Positions 27,001 through 35,762 of a stretch of DNA of 64,000 nucleotides are shown in pieces. Positions within the stretch are counted from its first letter, which is position 1, and each line of letters begins with the position of its first letter. The stretch is from Nocardioides sp. Root190. GTDB taxonomy: Bacteria; Actinomycetota; Actinomycetes; Propionibacteriales; Nocardioidaceae. The DNA is taken from NCBI RefSeq assembly GCF_001428565.1, contig NZ_LMIA01000007.1, positions 310,001 to 374,000 on the forward strand. The letters are read 5' to 3'. Made by a program: the position numbers and the translations under genes. Under the pieces are notes generated by a model. It was not told the DNA's origin. It did no database searches and saw only the letters and a program-made list of their open reading frames with translations.

Positions 27001-28629
27001 ATGACGGAGCTGTCCTACGCCGCGGGCGAGACCACCACGCCACTGCTGGACGAGACCATCGGTGCCAACCTGGAACGCACGGTCGCGCGCTGGCCCGAGC
27101 GCGAGGCGTTGGTCGAGGTCGCCAGTGGGCGGCGATGGACCTGGCGCGAGTTCGACCGCGCGGTCGATGACGTCGCCCGCGGCCTGATCGCCGCCGGCAT
27201 CGCTGCGGGGGACCGGGTCGGCATGTGGGCGCCGAACTGTGCCGAGTGGACGATCGTGCAGTTTGCCGCAGCCAAGGCCGGCGCTGTCCTGGTCAACGTC
27301 AATCCGTCGTACCGCACCCACGAGCTGGCCTACGCCGTGAACCAGTCGGGTCTGCGCCTCCTGCTCGCCGCCACCCGGTTCAGGACCAGCGACTACCGCG
27401 CGATGGTCGAGGAGGTCGTCGCTGCCGGAGAGGTGCCCGGTCTCGAACGCACTGTCTACGTCGACAGCTCCGACTGGGCGGCACTGATCGAGGCGGGTGC
27501 AGGTCTTGCGGAGGACGCCCTCGGCGAGCGACAGGCGACGTTGGAGCCCGAGGACCCGATCAACATCCAGTACACGAGTGGCACCACCGGCTTCCCCAAG
27601 GGCGCGACGCTGAGCCACCGCAACATCTTGAACAACGGCTTCTTCGTGACCGAGCTGATCGGCTTCTCCGAGACCGACCGGCTCTGCATCCCGGTGCCCT
27701 TCTACCACTGCTTCGGGATGGTGATGGCCAACCTCGGGTGCGTCACCCACGGCGCCACGATGGTCATCCCCGCGCCCGGCTTCGATCCGTCGATCACGCT
27801 CCGCGCGGTCCAGGAGGAGCGCTGCACGGCGGTGTACGGCGTGCCGACCATGTTCATCGCGATGCAGAGCGCGGCCGACTTCGCGTCGTACGACCTCTCC
27901 ACCCTGCGCACCGGGATCATGGCCGGGTCGATCTGCCCGGTCGAGGTGATGAAGAGGTGCGTGGACGACATGCACATGGGCGAGGTGTCGATCGCCTACG
28001 GCATGACCGAGACCAGTCCGGTGAGCTGCCAGACGCGGGCCGACGACGACCTCGACCGCCGCACTGCGACCATCGGTCGGGCCGCGCCGCACGTCGAGAT
28101 CAAGATCGTTGACCCGCTGACGGGCGAGACCCTGCCGCGCGGTGTGACGGGGGAGTTCTGCACGCGTGGCTACTCGGTGATGCTCGGCTACTGGTCGGAC
28201 CCCGAGAAGACGGCCGAGGCCGTCGACGGCGACGGCTGGATGCACACCGGCGACCTCGCGGTGATGCGGGACGACGGCTACTGCCTCGTCGTGGGCCGCA
28301 TCAAGGACATGGTCATCCGGGGCGGGGAGAACATCTACCCCCGCGAGATCGAGGAGTTCCTCTACGCCCACCCCGACGTCGAGGACGTCCAGGTCGTCGG
28401 CGTGCCGGACCCGAAGTACGGCGAGGAGCTGTGCGCCTGGATCCGGATGCGCGCAGGCGCGGCACCGCTCGACGCGGTGAGGGTCAAGGAGTTCGCCGAC
28501 GGCCGGCTCGCGCACTACAAGATCCCCCGCTACGTGATGATCGTGGAGGAGTTCCCGATGACGGTGACGGGCAAGATCCGCAAGATCGAGATGCGGGAGC
28601 GCTCGACGGAGGTCCTCGGCCTGGCGTGA
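27001..28629 (+). CDS. AMP-binding acyl-CoA synthetase (fatty acid-CoA ligase)
   Basis: 542 residues from ATG 27001. The P-loop-like A3 motif begins at Y191 ([16 protein letters not shown]). The [10 protein letters not shown] core, [29 protein letters not shown] hinge and catalytic K525 ([10 protein letters not shown]) are all present, so the enzyme should form acyl-adenylate and then acyl-CoA. Length and motifs fit the FadD medium/long-chain ligase group; chain length cannot be read from the sequence. It stands alone downstream of etfD, with a Crp-like site immediately upstream. Confidence 0.93.
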   Translation: MTELSYAAGETTTPLLDETIGANLERTVARWPEREALVEVASGRRWTWREFDRAVDDVARGLIAAGIAAGDRVGMWAPNCAEWTIVQFAAAKAGAVLVNVNPSYRTHELAYAVNQSGLRLLLAATRFRTSDYRAMVEEVVAAGEVPGLERTVYVDSSDWAALIEAGAGLAEDALGERQATLEPEDPINIQYTSGTTGFPKGATLSHRNILNNGFFVTELIGFSETDRLCIPVPFYHCFGMVMANLGCVTHGATMVIPAPGFDPSITLRAVQEERCTAVYGVPTMFIAMQSAADFASYDLSTLRTGIMAGSICPVEVMKRCVDDMHMGEVSIAYGMTETSPVSCQTRADDDLDRRTATIGRAAPHVEIKIVDPLTGETLPRGVTGEFCTRGYSVMLGYWSDPEKTAEAVDGDGWMHTGDLAVMRDDGYCLVVGRIKDMVIRGGENIYPREIEEFLYAHPDVEDVQVVGVPDPKYGEELCAWIRMRAGAAPLDAVRVKEFADGRLAHYKIPRYVMIVEEFPMTVTGKIRKIEMRERSTEVLGLA

Positions 28630-28631
28630 TC

Positions 28632-28658
28632 GGAACCTTTCGGCGCCCCTCGCCGGTC
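28632..28658 (+). promoter_or_regulatory. ECF-type promoter (GGAACC-N17-GGTC), probably autoregulatory
   Basis: GGAACC at 28632-28637 and GGTC at 28655-28658 with a 17-bp spacer have the form of ECF sigma -35/-10 elements. They lie 30 bp upstream of the sigma factor ATG at 28689, which suggests the sigma factor transcribes its own gene. Confidence 0.6.
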
Positions 28659-28688
28659 ACACTGGGTGAGACCGAACCGAGGAGCCCG

Positions 28689-29177
28689 ATGGACTTCAGC
28701 ACGTACGTCGCCCAGCGGCGTCCGCGTCTGGTGCGGACCGTCGTCCTGCTGGGCTGTCCTGCGGCCGACGCCGAGGACATCGTCCAGAGCGCGCTGCTGA
28801 AGTGCTACCGGTCCTGGCGCCGGGTGAGCGCGGCCGACGAGCCCGACGCCTACGTGCACCGGGTCCTCGTGACGACGCTGTACGACGCCCGCAAGCGTCG
28901 CTGGAACGGCGAGCTGCCGACCGACGACCTGCCCGAGGGGGTCGGAGTCGAGGTGGCCGGAGTCGAAGCGGCCTGGGTCGAGGGCGTGGCCGTGCGCCGT
29001 GCGCTCGCCACGATGAGCCCGGACCACCGGGAGGTGCTCGTGCTGCGCTACTTCGCCGACCTGGGTGAGCGGGAGACCGCGCGGGTCCTGGGCGTGGCGC
29101 CCGGGACGGTGAAGTCGCGGACGTCTCGCGCCTTGCAGGCACTGGCGCCCCTGGTCGCCGCGGAGGAGACGTCATGA
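28689..29177 (+). CDS. SigE-family RNA polymerase sigma factor (ECF type)
   Basis: 162 residues from ATG 28689, preceded by GAGGAG. Region 2 is at about 5-65 (LVRTVVLLGCPAADAEDIVQSALLKCYRSW) and region 4 at about 102-155 (LATMSPDHREVLVLRYFADLGERETARVLGVAPGTVKSRTSRAL). This belongs to the SigE (SACE-type) family abundant in actinobacteria. The stop overlaps the start of the PASTA membrane protein (ATGA), a position where an anti-sigma or sensing partner is expected. Probably self-activating through the upstream ECF promoter. Confidence 0.93.
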   Translation: MDFSTYVAQRRPRLVRTVVLLGCPAADAEDIVQSALLKCYRSWRRVSAADEPDAYVHRVLVTTLYDARKRRWNGELPTDDLPEGVGVEVAGVEAAWVEGVAVRRALATMSPDHREVLVLRYFADLGERETARVLGVAPGTVKSRTSRALQALAPLVAAEETS

Positions 29178-30538
29178 GCGAGGACATCGAGGGCATCGTG
29201 GAGACCGAGGCGCGCCGGCTGTTGGGCCTCGCGGGGGCGACGATCGAGGTCGCCGACGACGCTCCGCTCCGACTCACCGGACTGCCCGAGCCGGACGGCC
29301 CGACCGCTGCGCGCTGGCTCGCCGTGGTGGCAGCGGTGCTGGTGCTGATCGTCGCCGGTTCGGCCTGGGCGCTCTCCCGCCAGGCAGGGCAGACGCCCGC
29401 GCCTGCGCCGCGGCCCGCCGGCGATCCGGTCGAGCAGGAGCACGTGTTCGCACAGGACCAGATGCCGTCGTACCTCGGCCTCGATCGGGCGGCTGCGAAG
29501 GCCGACCTCGACGCCCGCCGCATCGAGCACGTCGCCATCGAGGCGGAGCCGTCCTGCGCGCCGCCCGGGCTGGTCGCGATGACCGACCCGGCGCCCGGCG
29601 CGCCCCTGCCGTCCGACCAGCCGGCCACGATCCTGGTGACCACCGCACCGCCTGCTGGGTTGTGCGCCGTCGGCCACCGCACGCAGTCGTGGGAGCTCCT
29701 CCGGTTCGCCCGCGGCCTCGGTGCGCCGCCGCCGCTGGCCGCCCGGGTGGAGCTGTCGATCGCCGGCGGACCCAGGGTCAGCACGGACGGGTCCGCACTG
29801 GCTGACCCGGAGGCGGATGCCTGGACGGTCTGCGACGAGGAGTGCCATGCCGCTCCTGCGCTGCTGCGCGAGCTCGCGACCCGCACGTGGCGCCTCGACG
29901 GTCAGGTCGTCGGCGCGCGTGTGCTGAGCTCGTCGGCTGTGGACTGCGGCGGAGTGCAGGGCGGGAACGTCATGACGGTCGGGGCCGGCGTGACGGCCTG
30001 TCCGGGGGTGGGGCTCTGGTGGTCGGTCGACGAACGGGGGCTGATCGATGCCATCGCGATGAGCCTGCACGAGGACGCCGGCGACGTGCCCGTGCCGCAG
30101 GTCGCGCCCACCCCCGCCCGGCGGGCGTCGGCCGAGCGGTTTCTGGATTGGGCTCGCACCGGTTCGACGCCGCCGGACTTCGCCGACCGCGTCCGCAACT
30201 TCGTGCCCGGCTTCGCCCCGCCCTGGAACGAGAACCCGTCGAGCCGGAGCGGGTGGTCAGGCTGTTCGGGCCTCGGTTTCCCTGATTGCGGGATCGACCC
30301 GGTCGCCGCGGTTCTCCAGGAGAAGCGGCCGATGGTGGCGGCAGCGGGCGCGGTCGTCTGCGCGTGGACGAGCGCCGCCGAACGGGCGTTGCCGGCTCGC
30401 TTCGACGTTGCCGACGATGTCGTACGCCTCCAGGTCGAGGGGGTCACCGGGTGCGGGGACGGTGCGGTCGTGGAGTTGTGGATCGACGAGACCGGGACGA
30501 TCTACGCGGCGCGGCTGGTGGCTCTGGCGTCGCAATGA
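29174..30538 (+). CDS. Membrane protein with PASTA-like domain, partner of the sigma factor
   Basis: 454 residues from ATG 29174, overlapping the sigma gene stop. A cytoplasmic segment of about 46 residues, a membrane helix at 47-67, then an outer PASTA-like domain at about 97-157 (MPSYLGLDRAAAKADLDARR...TDPAPGAPLPSDQPATILVTT). Two further extracytoplasmic regions contain several cysteine pairs. The cytoplasmic part is too short for a zinc-binding anti-sigma domain and lacks its HxxxCxxC motif. Inferred role: envelope sensor or co-regulator of the sigma factor. PASTA domains elsewhere bind peptidoglycan; ligand here unknown. Confidence 0.78.
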   Translation: MSEDIEGIVETEARRLLGLAGATIEVADDAPLRLTGLPEPDGPTAARWLAVVAAVLVLIVAGSAWALSRQAGQTPAPAPRPAGDPVEQEHVFAQDQMPSYLGLDRAAAKADLDARRIEHVAIEAEPSCAPPGLVAMTDPAPGAPLPSDQPATILVTTAPPAGLCAVGHRTQSWELLRFARGLGAPPPLAARVELSIAGGPRVSTDGSALADPEADAWTVCDEECHAAPALLRELATRTWRLDGQVVGARVLSSSAVDCGGVQGGNVMTVGAGVTACPGVGLWWSVDERGLIDAIAMSLHEDAGDVPVPQVAPTPARRASAERFLDWARTGSTPPDFADRVRNFVPGFAPPWNENPSSRSGWSGCSGLGFPDCGIDPVAAVLQEKRPMVAAAGAVVCAWTSAAERALPARFDVADDVVRLQVEGVTGCGDGAVVELWIDETGTIYAARLVALASQ

Positions 30539-30555
30539 CGCCACGCGGGGTTGAT

Positions 30556-30582
30556 TTGACATCACGATGATGTCATCGTGAT
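30556..30582 (+). promoter_or_regulatory. Promoter-proximal perfect dyad before the ribbon-helix-helix gene
   Basis: TTGACA at 30556-30561 could be a -35 element. It is followed immediately by a perfect 10-bp inverted repeat, ATCACGATGA / TCATCGTGAT (30561-30570 and 30573-30582), with a 2-bp spacer. The dyad ends 4 bp before the ATG at 30587, an ideal place for autorepression by the ribbon-helix-helix product. Confidence 0.65.
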
Positions 30583-30586
30583 GCAC

Positions 30587-31129
30587 ATGGACATCACGCC
30601 GTACGTCGACAGCCTCCGCCGCGACCTCCTGGCCGCCGCGGACAGTGCCGGCCCCGAGGCCCGCCAGGTCGCGGACCGGCTCGGCTACGCGCTGGACCCC
30701 TCGGTCCGGCTCGCTGTCATGGAGGCGATCAGCCAAGCGGCTGCCGAGATCACTGCGGCCATGGCGACGGGTGGCGTGGACGTCCGGCTCGACGGACGCG
30801 ACCTGGCCTTCGTCGTCGACGTGGGCATGCCGGCGCCGCCGCACCCGCCCAGCCCGCCTGCGCCACCGCTGCCGCCGGCGCCGCCCGCCGAGGAGGACGA
30901 GGGTGTCTCGCGGGTCAGCCTGCGACTGCCCGAGTCGCTCAAGACGCGCGCCGACGACGCGGCCGCGCAGGCCGGTCAGTCGCTCAACACCTGGCTGGTC
31001 AACCTGATCCGCAGCGCGACGAGCGACCAGGCCATCCACATCGACGTCGACCTCTCGAGCATCCCGTTCGGCGGCGACTTCCCGTTCGGCGGCAAGCGCG
31101 GCAACCGCCGCATGACCGGCTGGCTCTGA
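30587..31129 (+). CDS. Ribbon-helix-helix (HicB/Arc-like) DNA-binding protein
   Basis: 180 residues from ATG 30587 (MDITPYVDSLRRDL, the usual N-terminus of this actinobacterial family); ATG 30581 and GTG 30578 fall inside the upstream dyad. The N-terminal helical domain is at about 1-80, a Pro-rich linker at 82-101, and a ribbon-helix-helix at about 108-144 (RVSLRLPESLKTRADDAAAQ..SLNTWLVNLI) like the C-terminus of HicB antitoxins. No HicA toxin is adjacent. Instead it is followed by DUF4097 and a 43-aa protein. Likely represses its own operon (inference from the dyad). Confidence 0.82.
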   Translation: MDITPYVDSLRRDLLAAADSAGPEARQVADRLGYALDPSVRLAVMEAISQAAAEITAAMATGGVDVRLDGRDLAFVVDVGMPAPPHPPSPPAPPLPPAPPAEEDEGVSRVSLRLPESLKTRADDAAAQAGQSLNTWLVNLIRSATSDQAIHIDVDLSSIPFGGDFPFGGKRGNRRMTGWL

Positions 31130-31153
31130 ACCCACCCCCGCGAGGAGCGCGAC

Positions 31154-32041
31154 ATGAACCACGAGACCGACCCCGACAGCACGGGCCGCACCACCATCAT
31201 CGATCCGCAGGGCCGCTCCTTCGCGACGCCTGCTCCGGTCCACCTGTACGTCGAGAACGGCTCCGGCCGGATCGCCGTCACGGCCACCGCTCCTGCCACG
31301 GCAGGCGCCACCACCACCGTCCGGGTCTCCGGCGCGCGCGCCGAGGAGGTCACGGTCGTCCAGGACGGTGAGCGGATCAGCGTGATCGCGCCCAAGTGGC
31401 GCACCGGCTTCTTCGGGGGCAACCAGTCCCTCGACATCGAGGTCGAGGTGCCCGACGGCAGCCACCTCGTCCTCAAGTCCGGCAGCGCCGACGTCGACGT
31501 CGTCGGTCAGGTCGCAACCGTCCGGGTCAAGTGCGGTTCCGCCGGCGTGCGTGTCGAGCGGGTCGGGGACAGTGCCGTGATCGACACCGGTTCCGGCGAC
31601 GTGGCCCTCGGCGCGGTCGCGGGCGACCTGCGGATCCGCAGCGGCTCGGGGGCGGTCTCGGTGCAGTCCTCATCGGGTGCCGCGTCGATCTCGACCGGCT
31701 CCGGCAGCGTCCGGATCGGGTACGCCGCCCGGCCGGTCGTGGTGAAGACGGGCTCCGGCGACCTGGAGATCCTCGAGTCCGAGGACGACGTCGCCAGCAC
31801 CTCCGGCTCCGGTTCGGTGGCCGTGCGGCGCGCACGGCGCGGACGGATCAGCGCCAAGGGTGCCTCCGGCAACGTGATCGTCGGCGTCCCCGCCGGCATC
31901 GCGGTGTGGACCGACATCTCCACCGTGACCGGCCGGGTCTCCTCGACCCTGCCATCCGTCGGCCAGCCCGAGCCGGGTGCCGACCACGTCGAACTGCGGG
32001 TCACCACGGTCTCGGGTGACATCGCGCTCGCCCCGGCCTGA
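31154..32041 (+). CDS. DUF4097 family beta-strand repeat protein
   Basis: 295 residues from ATG 31154, preceded by GAGGAG. The body is a right-handed repetitive beta structure: repeating SGSADVDVVG, CGSAGVRVERV, TGSGDVALGAV, SGSGAVSVQSS, TGSGDLEILES and SGSGSVAVRRA units of about 20 residues from residue 105 to 240. No signal peptide. DUF4097 proteins are frequently encoded beside ribbon-helix-helix or PspC/sensor genes, and their role is unknown. Second gene of a three-gene operon. Confidence 0.9.
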   Translation: MNHETDPDSTGRTTIIDPQGRSFATPAPVHLYVENGSGRIAVTATAPATAGATTTVRVSGARAEEVTVVQDGERISVIAPKWRTGFFGGNQSLDIEVEVPDGSHLVLKSGSADVDVVGQVATVRVKCGSAGVRVERVGDSAVIDTGSGDVALGAVAGDLRIRSGSGAVSVQSSSGAASISTGSGSVRIGYAARPVVVKTGSGDLEILESEDDVASTSGSGSVAVRRARRGRISAKGASGNVIVGVPAGIAVWTDISTVTGRVSSTLPSVGQPEPGADHVELRVTTVSGDIALAPA

Positions 32042-32079
32042 GGCCGACAGAGAGCCATCAGAGAGCGAGAGGAGGAGCC

Positions 32080-32211
32080 ATGTTCGAGATGCTGAGTGAG
32101 CAACGCGTGCGCCAGGACGTCGATGACCGCATCCGCCGCGCCAGCCGTCGCCGCCTCGTCGCGCGCGTCAAGGCCGCGCGTCCGGGTCGACGTCCCACCG
32201 ACCACCTCTGA
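32080..32211 (+). CDS. 43-aa basic small protein in the DUF4097 operon
   Basis: ATG 32080 has a strong ribosome binding site (GAGGAGGAG) just upstream. The product starts MFEMLSEQRVRQDVDDRIRR and is highly Arg-rich with no membrane segment, probably one amphipathic helix. Similar short Arg-rich proteins follow DUF4097 genes in other actinobacteria (family memory). Too short for routine gene callers, but position, ribosome site and codon use support it. Confidence 0.75.
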   Translation: MFEMLSEQRVRQDVDDRIRRASRRRLVARVKAARPGRRPTDHL

Positions 32212-32250
32212 GCGGGCCAGCCGAGCTGGAGTGGGGCGCGGAGGGCGCGG

Positions 32251-33249
32251 CTACGAGCGCATCGAGACGCCCTCGCGCCAGTACCCCATGAACGCGACCT
32301 GCTTGCGGTCCAGGCCGAGGTCGTTGACCAGCTTGCGTCGCAGGCCGGTCACGACCTTGGACTCACCGGCGATCCAGGCGTAGAGGCCGGCGTACGGTGC
32401 GCCCTCGGTCGGCACGTCCGTCGCCTCGGCGAGGTCCTCGCCGGAGGAGGAGTAGACCGGCGTCTCCCACAGGTCGGGGTCGATCTCGTCGTCGGCCACG
32501 GAGATCTTCTCCGTCGGGACGGTGCCGGTGAGGTGCGCGAGGACGGCGGCGTGGAGGTCCTCGCCGCGGGCGCCGCCGTTGCGGGGCAGCCAGGTCAGTT
32601 CCACGCCGGGAGGTACGGCGACGTCGTCCAGCACGTCCGCGTCGAGCGGCACCTCGAGGAAGGCTGCGCCGGTCGCGTCCGCCGGGAGGTCGCGCAGGAC
32701 GCCGCGGATCGCGGGCGCAGCGGTCTCGTCGCCGACGAGGAGCAGTCGACTGGCCGGGCCGGGTGCCCACTCGATGCCGCCGTACTCGTGGCCGCGGCGG
32801 GGTGCCATGACGATCAGGCGCTGTCCGACCTGGGCCTGGAGCGCCCAGCGGTTGCCCGCGCCGTCGAGCGGGTCGGTGTCGTCGGTGTGGTGGGGGTCGG
32901 ACTCGTGGACCACGATGTCGACGACCAGGCGGGTGTCGGTCCCCTCGCCGACGACGTCGCGCACCGTGTAGGTCCGCATCGAGCCGCGCTCGTCCTCGGG
33001 GATCTCGATCCAGGTGGTCCACCAGGACTCGTCCGCGTCGGCGAACGACGGCAGGGTGCCGGAGGCGTTCGGGAAGACGATCTTGATCCGCTGGTCGAAC
33101 ACCGGACCCGGCGTGCCGAACTCGGCCAGCACCGGGCCGCTGAGCTCGATCCGCACGAAGGAGGGGGAGACCCGCGCCACCGACGCGACCTCGACCTCGC
33201 TGAGGATCATGGGAAGCGCCGCGATGTACTCGTTCTGCTCGACGGTCAT
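32251..33249 (-). CDS. Siderophore-interacting protein (FAD-linked ferric-siderophore reductase)
   Basis: 332 residues from ATG 33249. The FAD-binding motif RTYTVRD near residue 92 is preceded by a beta-barrel domain. LLLVGDETAAPAIRGVL and the C-terminal YAWIAGESKVVTGLRRKLV...AFMGYWREG are hallmarks of the SIP/ViuB family. These cytoplasmic flavoproteins reduce Fe(III)-siderophores with NAD(P)H to release iron. An acidic insertion at about 235-290 is longer than in short family members. The iron box that overlaps the start indicates repression by IdeR/DtxR with iron. Confidence 0.93.
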   Translation of the reverse strand: MTVEQNEYIAALPMILSEVEVASVARVSPSFVRIELSGPVLAEFGTPGPVFDQRIKIVFPNASGTLPSFADADESWWTTWIEIPEDERGSMRTYTVRDVVGEGTDTRLVVDIVVHESDPHHTDDTDPLDGAGNRWALQAQVGQRLIVMAPRRGHEYGGIEWAPGPASRLLLVGDETAAPAIRGVLRDLPADATGAAFLEVPLDADVLDDVAVPPGVELTWLPRNGGARGEDLHAAVLAHLTGTVPTEKISVADDEIDPDLWETPVYSSSGEDLAEATDVPTEGAPYAGLYAWIAGESKVVTGLRRKLVNDLGLDRKQVAFMGYWREGVSMRS

Positions 33250-33267
33250 GAGGTCAGGCTAACCTAA
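33249..33267. promoter_or_regulatory. IdeR/DtxR iron box
   Basis: TGAGGTCAGGCTAACCTAA matches 17 of 19 positions of TTAGGTTAGGCTAACCTAA. It touches the start codon of the siderophore-interacting gene, so iron-loaded IdeR would block its transcription. Confidence 0.85.
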
Positions 33268-33295
33268 TGAACAAGCGCAGGAAGAGCCTGACTAG

Positions 33296-33871
33296 TCAGA
33301 TGTCGGTGCGGTGGAAGTTCTGGAACGAGCGCGACGGCGTCGGTCCCCGCTGGCCCTGGTAGCGCGAGCCGTACTTCTCCGAGCCGTACGGGTGCTCGCT
33401 CGGCGAGGACAGGCGGAAGAAGCAGAACTGGCCGATCTTCATGCCGGGGTACAGCTTGATCGGCAGCGTCGCGACATTGGCGAGCTCCAGCGTGACGTGC
33501 CCCGAGAACCCCGGGTCCACGAAGCCGGCCGTGGCGTGGGTGAGCAGGCCGAGGCGACCCAGTGACGACTTGCCCTCGACACGAGCGGCGATGTCGTCGG
33601 GCAGGCTGACGACCTCGTACGTCGACCCGAGCACGAACTCGCCCGGGTGCAGGATGAAGGGCTCGTCGCCCTCCGGCTCCACCACGCGGGTCAGGTCGGA
33701 CTGGTCCGCAGCCGGATCGATCGACGGGTACTTGTGGTTGTCGAACACCCGGAAGAACCGGTCGAGTCGCACGTCCACCGACGACGGCTGGAGCATCGAC
33801 CCGTCATAGGGGTCGAGGGCAATTCGTCCGGCGTCGATCTCGGCGGTGATGTCCCTGTCGCTCAGCAGCAC
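33296..33871 (-). CDS. dcd: dCTP deaminase
   Basis: 191 residues from GTG 33871 ([16 protein letters not shown]), the usual length and N-terminus of actinobacterial Dcd; a longer frame from 33982 would add 37 unrelated residues. The trimeric dUTPase-like fold motifs are clear: [62 protein letters not shown] and [13 protein letters not shown]. It converts dCTP to dUTP; actinobacterial forms may be bifunctional and continue to dUMP. Divergent from the lipase gene. Confidence 0.96.
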   Translation of the reverse strand: MLLSDRDITAEIDAGRIALDPYDGSMLQPSSVDVRLDRFFRVFDNHKYPSIDPAADQSDLTRVVEPEGDEPFILHPGEFVLGSTYEVVSLPDDIAARVEGKSSLGRLGLLTHATAGFVDPGFSGHVTLELANVATLPIKLYPGMKIGQFCFFRLSSPSEHPYGSEKYGSRYQGQRGPTPSRSFQNFHRTDI

Positions 33872-33941
33872 GTCCGGCACCCTAGCCGCAGTCCTGCCTC
33901 CCGGCACTGCGTGGCCCGGATCACGGGCGCACAATGAGGCA

Positions 33942-34715
33942 ATGACCTTCAGCAAGTACGTCGCCCTGGGCGACTCGTTCACCGAAGGGGTCGGTGACCC
34001 CGACCTCGCACGTCCGGGCGGCCTGCGGGGATGGGCTGACCGGGCGGCGGAGGGTCTCGCGGTCGATGCACGCGCCGCCGGCCACGACTTCGGCTACGCC
34101 AACCTCGCGATCCGGGGCCGCAAGCTGCCCGCCATCATCGACCAGCAGGTCGATGCGGCACTGGCTCTCGCCCCCGACCTCGTGTCCATCCACGGCGGCG
34201 GCAACGACGTGCTGCGCCCGAAGGTCGATCTCGACGCCCTCGCCGCGTCGTACGACGAGGCGATCGGCCGCCTGGCCGACAGCGGCGCCCACGTGGTGAT
34301 GTTCACGATCGCCGACACCGGCGACAGCGGCGTCATGAAGGTCATCCGCGGGCGGACCGCGATCTTCAACGAATGGGCTCGCGAGATTGCCGAGAAGCGC
34401 GGCGCGACCCTCGTCGACATGTGGCGGATGCGCGGCTGGAAGGTCGCCGAGGTCATGGACGAGGACCGACTCCATCTCAACGCCGTCGGCCACCAGTCGA
34501 TCGCGATCGCCGCCCTCGACGCCCTCGGCGTCGCCCACGATCTCCAGCCCATCGATCCGGTGGCTGCGCCAGTGCTCTCGGCACGCGAACAACGCGCCGC
34601 AGACCTGGCCTGGGCCCGCGCCCACCTCGCGCCCTGGGTGCACCGCCGCGTCACCGGCCGCTCCTCCGGGGACGGGGTGGAGCCGAAGCGTCCGACCCTC
34701 GCGCCCATCGGGTAG
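33942..34715 (+). CDS. SGNH/GDSL hydrolase
   Basis: 257 residues from ATG 33942; the frame is open upstream but overlaps dcd. SGNH blocks: block [10 protein letters not shown] with nucleophile S12, block III GGGNDV, block V D-x-x-H in [10 protein letters not shown]. No signal peptide, so a cytoplasmic esterase or lipase. Related actinobacterial proteins are annotated only as GDSL lipases. The tRNA-Gly gene follows 28 bp downstream. Confidence 0.9.
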   Translation: MTFSKYVALGDSFTEGVGDPDLARPGGLRGWADRAAEGLAVDARAAGHDFGYANLAIRGRKLPAIIDQQVDAALALAPDLVSIHGGGNDVLRPKVDLDALAASYDEAIGRLADSGAHVVMFTIADTGDSGVMKVIRGRTAIFNEWAREIAEKRGATLVDMWRMRGWKVAEVMDEDRLHLNAVGHQSIAIAALDALGVAHDLQPIDPVAAPVLSAREQRAADLAWARAHLAPWVHRRVTGRSSGDGVEPKRPTLAPIG

Positions 34716-34743
34716 CATCCTCCACGCTCGGGAGACCGGGCAT

Positions 34744-34816
<73 letters not shown>

Positions 34817-34928
34817 CTCGATCTGGAGTGCGCTGCCGCGCCGCGGTTGGCTTGGGTGTGGGGCTGGTTGGTCTGGCGGCAAGACGGCTGTGGTGGTCGG
34901 GGCGCGAGCGGGTCTTCGCTTCGGTGCC

Positions 34929-35729
34929 TCAGGTGTCGGCGAGCGTGTAGCGGATGTCGACAGGTAGGCGGTGGTCCGCGGCGGTGAGGACGGCGTCGAC
35001 CCGTTCGAGTGCCTCGCCGACCTTCGCGGGCGGCACGTGCATCCACAGTCCACGAAGTGCCGTCCCCATCGACCACGCCCGCCACTGGTGCACGTCGGTG
35101 AACGGGACGTCGTACGTCGCGCGCTCGGTGCGCACCCCGGACAACCCGGCCGAGCGGAAGAGGCCCTCGACGGCTTCGTCGGTCGCGAAGGCGGGCGGCA
35201 TCTGCGCCGTGCTGGGGACGTCCGTCGGCCGGTACGAGTCGAGCACGTCGGTGACGGACTCCAGCCCTGCCGGCCACGGGGCGAACGAAGAGATGCCGAT
35301 CCGCCCACCGGACGTCAGCTGCGCACGCCAGGCGGCCAGGCCCTGGACCGGGTCGGGCAGGAAGAACAGCAGCAGCGAGGCGCAGACGACGTCGTAGGGG
35401 CCTTCGGGTGGTGCCGCGGCATCGCCGCGCGACACGGTGACGTGCGCCAGGCCGCGATCGGCGGTGACCTCCTGCAGCAGCGCGACCATCCGGCTCGACA
35501 CGTCGACCGCGCGCACGCGGCCCGACGGTCCGACCCGCTCGGCGAGACGCAGCGTGGCAGCGCCGCGCCCCGAGCCCACGTCGAGGACGTGCTCGCCGGG
35601 GGTCGGTGCCAGGCGCTCCACCAGGCCTTCGGCGATGGTGGCGAAGAAGGGGACGCCCGACTGGTCGTAGTCGTCCGCGACGGCATCGAACATCGCGGCC
35701 CAGAAGTCGGCGTCGGGTGGTCCGTCCAT
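34929..35729 (-). CDS. Class I SAM-dependent methyltransferase
   Basis: 266 residues from ATG 35729; the frame stays open upstream across the neighbouring gene but only as a shadow. SAM-binding motif I is VLDVGSGRGAATL, with motif II-like VRAVDVSS and motif IV YDVVCASLLLFFLPDP. The C-terminal half is the variable substrate region. Looks like the UbiE/COQ5-type or small-molecule methyltransferase group; substrate unknown. Divergent from the DUF2461 gene. Confidence 0.9.
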   Translation of the reverse strand: MDGPPDADFWAAMFDAVADDYDQSGVPFFATIAEGLVERLAPTPGEHVLDVGSGRGAATLRLAERVGPSGRVRAVDVSSRMVALLQEVTADRGLAHVTVSRGDAAAPPEGPYDVVCASLLLFFLPDPVQGLAAWRAQLTSGGRIGISSFAPWPAGLESVTDVLDSYRPTDVPSTAQMPPAFATDEAVEGLFRSAGLSGVRTERATYDVPFTDVHQWRAWSMGTALRGLWMHVPPAKVGEALERVDAVLTAADHRLPVDIRYTLADT

Positions 35730-35762
35730 CTCGGCAGTATGCGCCCGCCGTAGGCTCCTCTG

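Noticed and set aside
23172..27002. 1,276-codon open frame on the minus strand opposite etfD
   Set aside because: Antisense shadow caused by GC-rich codon bias; Ser/Gly/Arg low complexity, no domain, and etfD has clear Fe-S motifs.
30587..31129. HicAB toxin-antitoxin module
   Set aside because: The ribbon-helix-helix C-terminus is HicB-like, but no HicA-type toxin gene lies on either side.
32251..32400. Possible plus-strand gene continuing from the 43-aa gene
   Set aside because: The frame is antisense to the siderophore-interacting protein and lacks a ribosome binding site.
34817..34928. Second tRNA or integrase attachment site after tRNA-Gly
   Set aside because: No cloverleaf, no integrase and no repeat of the tRNA 3' end was seen nearby.
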